A stretch of DNA of 64,000 bases from JBCDLI01 sp038745535 (GTDB lineage Bacteria > Pseudomonadota > Alphaproteobacteria > Rhizobiales > Rhizobiaceae). The notes under the pieces were generated by a model. That model saw only the letters and a program-made list of their open reading frames with translations, made no database searches and was not told where the DNA came from. The translations under genes and the position numbers were made by a program. Below, piece after piece: positions 58,836-64,000 of this stretch. Each line of letters starts with the position of its first letter. Position 1 is the first letter of the stretch. The stretch is taken from assembly GCA_038745535.1 (NCBI GenBank), contig JBCDLI010000007.1, positions 1-64,000 of the forward strand. The letters run 5' to 3'.

Positions 58836-59633
58836 ATGAAATCATCGCGTTTCTCCAAAAGCCGTGCCTTGATTGCACTGACGGTTTCCACAATCGCCCT
58901 TTCAGCCTGTGCCACTGATCGGATGACGACTGGCTCAATCGGCTCAAGAAGCAAACCCGTCGAACAAATGACCGCTGTGGAGCTTCGCGGAGCTCTTCCA
59001 AGCTACCGCGCGTTGTACGAGCGCAACCGCAAAGACAAGCGCGCGGCGATGGCTTATGCCTCAATTCTGCGCATGAACAGCATGGATGATCAGGCGCTGG
59101 CGGTCATGCGCCAAGCAGCGATTGCTCACCCGGAAGATCGCGATATTCTTGCAGCCTATGGTAAGGCGTTGGCCGGTGCCGGTGAATTTACGGCGGCCTT
59201 GGATGCCGTGCAGCGGGCGCAAGACCCCGCAACTCCGGACTGGCGGCTTCTTTCGGCAGAAGGTGCCATCTACGATCAAATCGGGCGCCCCAATGAAGCG
59301 CGCGTGCGTTACCAAAAGGCACTGCAAATGGTGCCCGGTGAGCCATCGGTGCTCTCAAATATGGCAATGAGCCATATGCTGCAAAATGAACTGCCGGCTG
59401 CCGAAAGCTATTTGCAACAGGCCGTGCAGCATCCGGCAGCAGACAGCCGCGTCCGGCAAAATCTCGCGCTGGTCGTTGGCCTCCAAGGCCGCTTCGAAGA
59501 AGCCCAACAAATCGCAACGCGTGAATTGTCACCGTCAGAAGCTGAAGCCAATATGCGGTACCTCCAGTCGATGCTTACACAGCAAAATGCGTGGAACCTG
59601 ATTAAGCAAGAAGATCAGTCGAAGCAGCAGTGA
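58836..59633 (+). CDS. tadD: TadD-like TPR lipoprotein
   Basis: The protein has 265 residues from the ATG at 58836. A lipoprotein signal (RALIALTVSTIALSACATD, lipobox LSAC) is followed by tetratricopeptide-like repeats (AAMAYASILRMNSMDDQALA, ILAAYGKALAGAGEFTAALD, AEGAIYDQIGRPNEARVRYQ). TadD is the outer membrane-linked partner that helps assemble the Tad pilus. It converges on tadC across a 200-base gap. In-frame starts upstream (58713, 58788) lack a signal pattern. Confidence 0.85.
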   Translation: MKSSRFSKSRALIALTVSTIALSACATDRMTTGSIGSRSKPVEQMTAVELRGALPSYRALYERNRKDKRAAMAYASILRMNSMDDQALAVMRQAAIAHPEDRDILAAYGKALAGAGEFTAALDAVQRAQDPATPDWRLLSAEGAIYDQIGRPNEARVRYQKALQMVPGEPSVLSNMAMSHMLQNELPAAESYLQQAVQHPAADSRVRQNLALVVGLQGRFEEAQQIATRELSPSEAEANMRYLQSMLTQQNAWNLIKQEDQSKQQ

Positions 59634-59785
59634 TGCGGCGGGAGCGTCGGGTTTCTGTCGCGACGTACACAATCGAGCTTCTCTGCTCACGTGCTCAATA
59701 GACTGCGTCAAGAGATAGTTTGAAAACACCTTAGTGCATATTCTGCAGCCTTTTTGACGCGCGAGGATAAAGTACTTACCAAGCA

Positions 59786-59806
59786 GTTCCCGAGGGTGTC
59801 GGGAAC
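59786..59806. terminator. Hairpin between tadD and tadC
   Basis: GTTCCCGA (59786-59793) and TCGGGAAC (59799-59806) form a perfect eight-base-pair stem with loop GGGTG, in the gap between the two convergent genes. It may act as a shared terminator. No U tract follows on either strand, so efficiency is uncertain. Confidence 0.45.
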
Positions 59807-59829
59807 GGAACGTGATTACACGTCGTGCG

Positions 59830-60825
59830 CTAGAACACGCCGCTATCTGAGATCTGCATGCCTGCTGGCCCGAGAATGACGGCCATCAGAACCGGAAGGA
59901 AGAATACAATCATCGGAACGGTTAGTTTTGGCGGTAGCGCAGCGGCTTTTTTCTCAGCGACGTTCATGCGATGCTGGCGGCTTTCATCGGCTAGAACCCG
60001 CAAAGCTTGGCCGAGAGGGGTACCGTACTTTTCTGCCTGAATAAGTGCTTGGGTTACCGCTTTCACGGTCTCAAGACCCGTTCGGGCAGCAAGATTTTCA
60101 TAGGCTTGGCGGCGCTCGGGAAGGTAGGATAGCTCTGCGCCGACGAGCACGAGTTCCTCAGCAAGCTCGATGGACTGATTGCCGATCTCCCCGGAAACGC
60201 GGCGGAAAGCTGCTTCAATAGACATGCCGGACTCAACGCAAATCAACAGCAAGTCAAGCGAATCCGGCCATGCTCGCTGGATCGAAGCTTGGCGTTTGCC
60301 TGCTTTATTTGAAATGTAGAGATTGGGCAGGAACACGCCTGCAAGCGCGACACCGATAACGGCAGCATATCTTGAGCTGTCTGGATGGTCCGCCATCAGA
60401 TCAAGGCCAAAAATTCCAATTACTGCTACAATCAGCAGTACGAACGGCATCACAAAACGAGCAAACAGGAAAAGCGTGAGAGGCTTCTCTCCTCGGAGAC
60501 CGGCTGCTCTTAATTTTCCAACCGTATTCTCGTCGGCTAGCTTTGCTCGAAGATCGAAATTTTCAACAATTGAGGCGATGCTGCCGCCCTGTTTCTCAAA
60601 TCGCAGCCCGGCTTTCTTGCCTTTATTATTTTTGACACGCATCCGTGCGCGTTCACGTTCGCGAATCTCCTGACGCTCAAGAGCGACAGTTTTCATCCGA
60701 CTCTTAAGTTCGGTCCCGCTCATATAGGGGCTGAGCAGCGACATAAACGCGGCAAACACCGCAATTGTTACCACCATCGACAGAATAAACTGTCGCGAGA
60801 AAATGACTTCGGTGAGAGATTCCAC
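59830..60825 (-). CDS. tadC: Tad pilus inner membrane platform protein TadC
   Basis: The protein has 331 residues. It has the type II secretion F domain with the pattern SGMSIEAAFRRVSGEIGNQS and LIQAEKYGTPLGQALRVLAD, flanked by hydrophobic segments (one near 15-33, two around 120-165 and one at the C terminus). With TadB it forms the inner membrane platform that takes up pilin subunits. It follows tadB by three bases. Confidence 0.93.
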   Translation of the reverse strand: MESLTEVIFSRQFILSMVVTIAVFAAFMSLLSPYMSGTELKSRMKTVALERQEIRERERARMRVKNNKGKKAGLRFEKQGGSIASIVENFDLRAKLADENTVGKLRAAGLRGEKPLTLFLFARFVMPFVLLIVAVIGIFGLDLMADHPDSSRYAAVIGVALAGVFLPNLYISNKAGKRQASIQRAWPDSLDLLLICVESGMSIEAAFRRVSGEIGNQSIELAEELVLVGAELSYLPERRQAYENLAARTGLETVKAVTQALIQAEKYGTPLGQALRVLADESRQHRMNVAEKKAAALPPKLTVPMIVFFLPVLMAVILGPAGMQISDSGVF

Positions 60826-60828
60826 TGG

Positions 60829-61833
60829 TCAGACCTCGAAGTTGATCATCTGCTTCATCACGAAGATGCCAATCGCCATCCAGAACGCACAGCAAGCGAG
60901 GATCACGTGACCCGTCGCATCGGTGAAGAGAGGCATGATGTATCCGGGCGAAGTAATGTAGACGAGCACCATGACAGTGCCGGGTAAAAGGCCGATAATC
61001 CAAGCAGAAGCCTTCGCTTCCATAGACATGGCGGCAATTTTAGCCTTCATCTGCTTTCGCGCGCGCAGAACGTTTGATAGATTGCCCAGTGCTTCTGCGA
61101 GGTTACCACCGGCAGACTGCTGAATTTGAATGACCACCGCGAAGAAGTTTGCCTCCTCAACGGGCATGCTTTTGTACATGCGAAAACAGGCATCAGGTGT
61201 AGACAAACCCAGTTGCTGGGATTCCACGATGTTTTGAAACTCTGTTCGTACTGGCTCCCGCGCCTCGTTTGCGATTAGGCGCAGTCCGTCGTTAAGCGGG
61301 AGGCCAGACTTGATCGCGCGAACGATGACATCGAGGGCATTCGGAAATTCTTGTAGGAACTGCTCGACACGCTTTTTACGAAGGTAGCCAACTACCCAAC
61401 GCGGCAAACCAACCCCACCAGCAAACGCTGCCCCCAAAGAGAGCAACGGCTGTCCGAAATTCAAAAATATGGCTGCGCCTAGACCTATGCCGAAGACGGC
61501 CGAATAAATGAAAAAGCGCTCTACCGAGATTTTAAGCCCTGCCTGTTTAAGCAGAGTTTTCAACGGCGGTTTTTTGACATTCTTGATGGCGTCTTTTTGC
61601 TGCTTTTCAAAATCTTCGAGCGCGTCGGACACATTCTTGCGTCGGCGGTTTGCCTCTTCGGCCTTTGAGGAACCGGCGGATTTCGCGCCGCTGGCCCTGG
61701 CTATCGACTTCATGCGATCGCCTTGGCGCTTCTCGTTTTCCAACCGATTGAAGAAGATCGAATAGAGGACGCCACCGATAGCGAACGCGGCAATCAACGC
61801 GGTTGCGAGGATGAGTAAGGTCTCTTGGCCCAT
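60829..61833 (-). CDS. tadB: Tad pilus inner membrane platform protein TadB
   Basis: The protein has 334 residues. It starts with a membrane segment (LLILATALIAAFAIGGVLYS), followed by a charged stretch. A type II secretion F domain has AIKSGLPLNDGLRLIANEA and IQQSAGGNLAEALGNLSNVL. Two membrane segments close the protein. It pairs with TadC. The ATG overlaps the tadA stop by one base (61833). Confidence 0.93.
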   Translation of the reverse strand: MGQETLLILATALIAAFAIGGVLYSIFFNRLENEKRQGDRMKSIARASGAKSAGSSKAEEANRRRKNVSDALEDFEKQQKDAIKNVKKPPLKTLLKQAGLKISVERFFIYSAVFGIGLGAAIFLNFGQPLLSLGAAFAGGVGLPRWVVGYLRKKRVEQFLQEFPNALDVIVRAIKSGLPLNDGLRLIANEAREPVRTEFQNIVESQQLGLSTPDACFRMYKSMPVEEANFFAVVIQIQQSAGGNLAEALGNLSNVLRARKQMKAKIAAMSMEAKASAWIIGLLPGTVMVLVYITSPGYIMPLFTDATGHVILACCAFWMAIGIFVMKQMINFEV

Positions 61834-63344
61834 TACGCTTGCATCTCCTCCATGCCGTCGAGAGCTTCGGCCAAGCGCTCAGTTTCACCGAAATAGCGAG
61901 CGCGTTCCCAAAGCTTTGGTCGTCCGACACCGGTCGATTTGTGTTCGCCGATCAGAGTGCCATCGGGCGTCTCACCGGTAATATCGTAGAGCATCAGGTC
62001 CTGCGTGATGATCACGTCACCTTCCATCCCAATCACTTCGGTAATGTGTGTAATGCGACGCGAGCCATCACGAAGACGCGCGGCCTGTACGATGACATCA
62101 ACGGAACCGACGATGATTTCGCGCACAGTCTTTTGAGGAAGCGAGAATCCACCCATAGCGATCATAGATTCCATCCGGCTCAAGCATTCACGCGGCGAGT
62201 TGGCGTGGATGGTGCCCATTGAACCATCGTGGCCCGTGTTCATCGCCTGCAGCAAATCGAAAACCTCAGGTCCACGAACCTCGCCCACGATTATGCGTTC
62301 AGGACGCATACGAAGGCAGTTTTTAACGAGGTCAGTCATGGTGATCTGCCCCTCGCCTTCAAGGTTGGGCGGACGCGTTTCCAGACGGACCACGTGGGGC
62401 TGCTGGAGCTGCAATTCGGCGGAGTCTTCACAGGTGATGACACGCTCGTCTTCGTCGATGTACCGCGTCAAGCAGTTTAGAAGCGTCGTCTTACCAGAGC
62501 CCGTACCGCCGGAAATGACCACATTACAGCGGACACGGCCGATAATTTGCAGCAACATCGAGCCTTCTTCGGAAATCGACTTGAAGTTGACGAGTTGATC
62601 AAGCGTCAGCTTGTCTTTCTTAAACTTACGAATTGTCAGTGCGGTGCCGTCGATTGCCAGTGGCGGCGCAATAACGTTCACGCGGGAGCCGTCTGCGAGG
62701 CGCGCGTCACATATTGGACTGGATTCGTCCACACGACGCCCGACCTGGCTCACGATGCGCTGACAGATGGAAAGCAGTTGATCGGCGTCGCGGAAGCGAA
62801 CGCCAGCATCGAGGACCTTGCCGCTGACCTCAATGTAGGAGCAGTCGGGCCCGTTGATCATGATGTCGGCGATGTCATCGCGTGCCAGCAGCGGCTCCAA
62901 AGGGCCATAACCCAGGACATCGTTGCAGATGTCTTCGAGCAGACCTTCCTGCTCCGAGATCGACATCGCGTAGTTTTTCAATGCGATGATGTCGTTGACG
63001 ATGTCGCGGATCTCTTCGCGGGCAGCTTCGGCATCCATGCGCGAGAGTTGCGTGAGATCGATGGTTTCGATCAGCGCAGCGAAGACTTCGGTTTTCGTGT
63101 TGTAATAGCTGTCTTCGCGCTCAAAATTTCGAGCTGGCTTCGGCTTTGTTTCCGCAGGCGCTGTAACCTTCTCGATGGCTTTGCTCAGGCTTTCGCTCTG
63201 TTCTGTGGATTGCGAAGCCGCGTTCGCCGTCGGTGCAGCCGCTGGCTTTGCAGTAGCCGGCGTTGCTTCCTTTGTAGGATTTGGCGCAGCCGTTTTCGGC
63301 GTGAAAGGATTTGCTTGTGCAGGTGTTCCGCGTTTACCGAACAT
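61833..63344 (-). CDS. cpaF: Tad pilus assembly ATPase TadA/CpaF
   Basis: The protein has 503 residues. The N-terminal 65 are low-complexity, rich in Ala, Pro, Lys and Thr. The ATPase core has VISGGTGSGKTTLLNCL (Walker A), ITCEDSAELQL (Asp box) and RPERIIVGEVRGPEVFDLLQ (Walker B region) with GSMGTIHANSPRE (His box). It powers pilus extension and retraction. It is overlapped by one base with tadB and follows cpaE by about 30 bases. Confidence 0.95.
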   Translation of the reverse strand: MFGKRGTPAQANPFTPKTAAPNPTKEATPATAKPAAAPTANAASQSTEQSESLSKAIEKVTAPAETKPKPARNFEREDSYYNTKTEVFAALIETIDLTQLSRMDAEAAREEIRDIVNDIIALKNYAMSISEQEGLLEDICNDVLGYGPLEPLLARDDIADIMINGPDCSYIEVSGKVLDAGVRFRDADQLLSICQRIVSQVGRRVDESSPICDARLADGSRVNVIAPPLAIDGTALTIRKFKKDKLTLDQLVNFKSISEEGSMLLQIIGRVRCNVVISGGTGSGKTTLLNCLTRYIDEDERVITCEDSAELQLQQPHVVRLETRPPNLEGEGQITMTDLVKNCLRMRPERIIVGEVRGPEVFDLLQAMNTGHDGSMGTIHANSPRECLSRMESMIAMGGFSLPQKTVREIIVGSVDVIVQAARLRDGSRRITHITEVIGMEGDVIITQDLMLYDITGETPDGTLIGEHKSTGVGRPKLWERARYFGETERLAEALDGMEEMQA

Positions 63345-63373
63345 TTTTACAACTCCAAGTACTCAGCGTACGC

Positions 63374-64000
63374 TTACCCGCGCTTTAGTTTCAGCTTTGA
63401 CAACACACCGGCCAAACCAGCTTTTGGCTTTTCAGCGATTACGGAGCGGCCCGTCACCAGATGCGCAAGATCAGAAATCGTGCTCACGACCGGGTGGGCC
63501 GGGTCACTTTCCGCTAACATTCGACCATTGTTTGCAGCGGTCCCGAAGAGCGCCGGATCGAATGGGATGATTCCGGCAAGCTTAATGTTCAGCGGAGACG
63601 CAAAGTCGCTTGGCGCGATTTCGGGCCGCTTGGGTACGTCGGTCATGTTCATGATCAACCGCGGTTCGAAATCGTTAGGACGTAACTCACGCAACGTGTC
63701 GACGAGATTCTTGGTGTTGCGCAGACATGCAAGATCTGGCGTGGCGACAATCACAATCTCATCAGCAGACGTTAGCGTCTTTTTCGTCCAGCCGTTCCAA
63801 GTATGGGGAACATCAAGCACAACGGTCGGTGCAGTACGCTGGGCCGCCTCAAGAATTGGGCTAAATGCGTCGGCATCAAAGTCATAAACCTTGTTCAGCA
63901 TGGAAGGTGCAGCAAGGAGCGACAGGTTCGCAGCGCACTCGGCTAGCAGGCGATCTAGATAAACCTCGTCAACGCGCTCCGGTGCAAACGCCGCCTCGGC
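63374..64000 (-). CDS. cpaE: Pilus assembly protein CpaE/TadZ, partial
   Basis: The reading frame is open to the window edge, so only the C-terminal 208 residues are seen. VDEVYLDRLLAECAANLSLL, VVLDVPHTWNGWTKKTLTSA and LIMNMTDVPKRPEIAPSDFA match the MinD-like ATPase domain of CpaE. The Walker A region would be beyond the edge. CpaE/TadZ positions the pilus machine at the pole. The gene is the first of the cpaE-cpaF-tadB-tadC run visible here. Confidence 0.9.
   Translation of the reverse strand, partial: AEAAFAPERVDEVYLDRLLAECAANLSLLAAPSMLNKVYDFDADAFSPILEAAQRTAPTVVLDVPHTWNGWTKKTLTSADEIVIVATPDLACLRNTKNLVDTLRELRPNDFEPRLIMNMTDVPKRPEIAPSDFASPLNIKLAGIIPFDPALFGTAANNGRMLAESDPAHPVVSTISDLAHLVTGRSVIAEKPKAGLAGVLSKLKLKRG

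Noticed and set aside
62547..63887. 446-codon plus-strand frame opposite cpaF and cpaE
   Set aside because: The long frame results from codon bias of the genes beneath; the real genes show Walker and His-box motifs.
1..64000. CRISPR array, rRNA operon or complete insertion sequence
   Set aside because: I saw no regularly spaced direct repeats, no rRNA sequence and no transposase with flanking inverted repeats in the window.

Overview
The window reads as a chromosomal segment of an alphaproteobacterium, most likely of the order Hyphomicrobiales (Rhizobiales). The grounds are gene order and content: rpmH-rnpA-yidC-engB-argB, dapD...dapE/truA-fmt-def, a yejA1A2BEF importer, a dnaX-ybaB pair, a small-type SRP RNA and a Tad/Cpa pilus cluster. 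I cannot name the genus from sequence alone.

Positions 1 to about 15,500 are the right part of an integrated mobile element that ends in a tRNA-Arg(ACG) gene (15498-15574, minus strand). It carries a MobC-like protein and a MobA/VirD2-type relaxase, a VirD4/TraG-type coupling protein and a large serine recombinase, but no type IV secretion channel genes. It therefore looks like an integrative mobilizable element; its left end lies outside the window. Cargo comprises: (a) a tightly overlapping minus-strand operon of a ribbon-helix-helix protein, a 58-residue protein resembling a DNA-methyltransferase tail, an OLD-family ATPase/TOPRIM nuclease and a UvrD-like helicase, the last two being a Gabija-type anti-phage pair; (b) a MarR regulator with a YdeI-like protein, a SRPBCC protein and a TetA-like efflux pump, with palindromic candidate operators; (c) a small phosphatase-like protein paired with an unknown 270-residue protein; (d) several small unknown proteins between the coupling protein and the recombinase.

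From 15.6 to 47 kb the chromosome is mostly housekeeping: an orphan histidine kinase, a disulfide oxidoreductase with a TVP38 membrane protein, the ribosome/RNase P/membrane insertase block, arginine and lysine synthesis (argB, dapD, dapE), two surface polysaccharide genes, tRNA and protein N-terminus modification (truA, fmt, def), rmuC, a lytic transglycosylase, recR, dnaX with ybaB, SRP RNA, nudC, pheA, kdsB and a membrane-anchored cytochrome c.

From 47.7 to 57.3 kb lies a YejABEF peptide importer operon with two substrate-binding proteins. A vapBC toxin-antitoxin module with its own promoter sits between yejE and yejF, and vapC overlaps yejF by ATGA. An NlpC/P60 peptidase and a MarR-like regulator follow on the other strand. 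From 57.3 kb to the end there is an M17 aminopeptidase, a TadD-like TPR lipoprotein and the tadC-tadB-tadA-cpaE pilus genes, with cpaE cut by the right edge.

The most interesting parts are the four-gene defence operon, the toxin-antitoxin module embedded in the importer operon, and the recombinase whose last codons are supplied by the tRNA gene it abuts. All functional calls rest on reading motifs by eye; no database search was possible.
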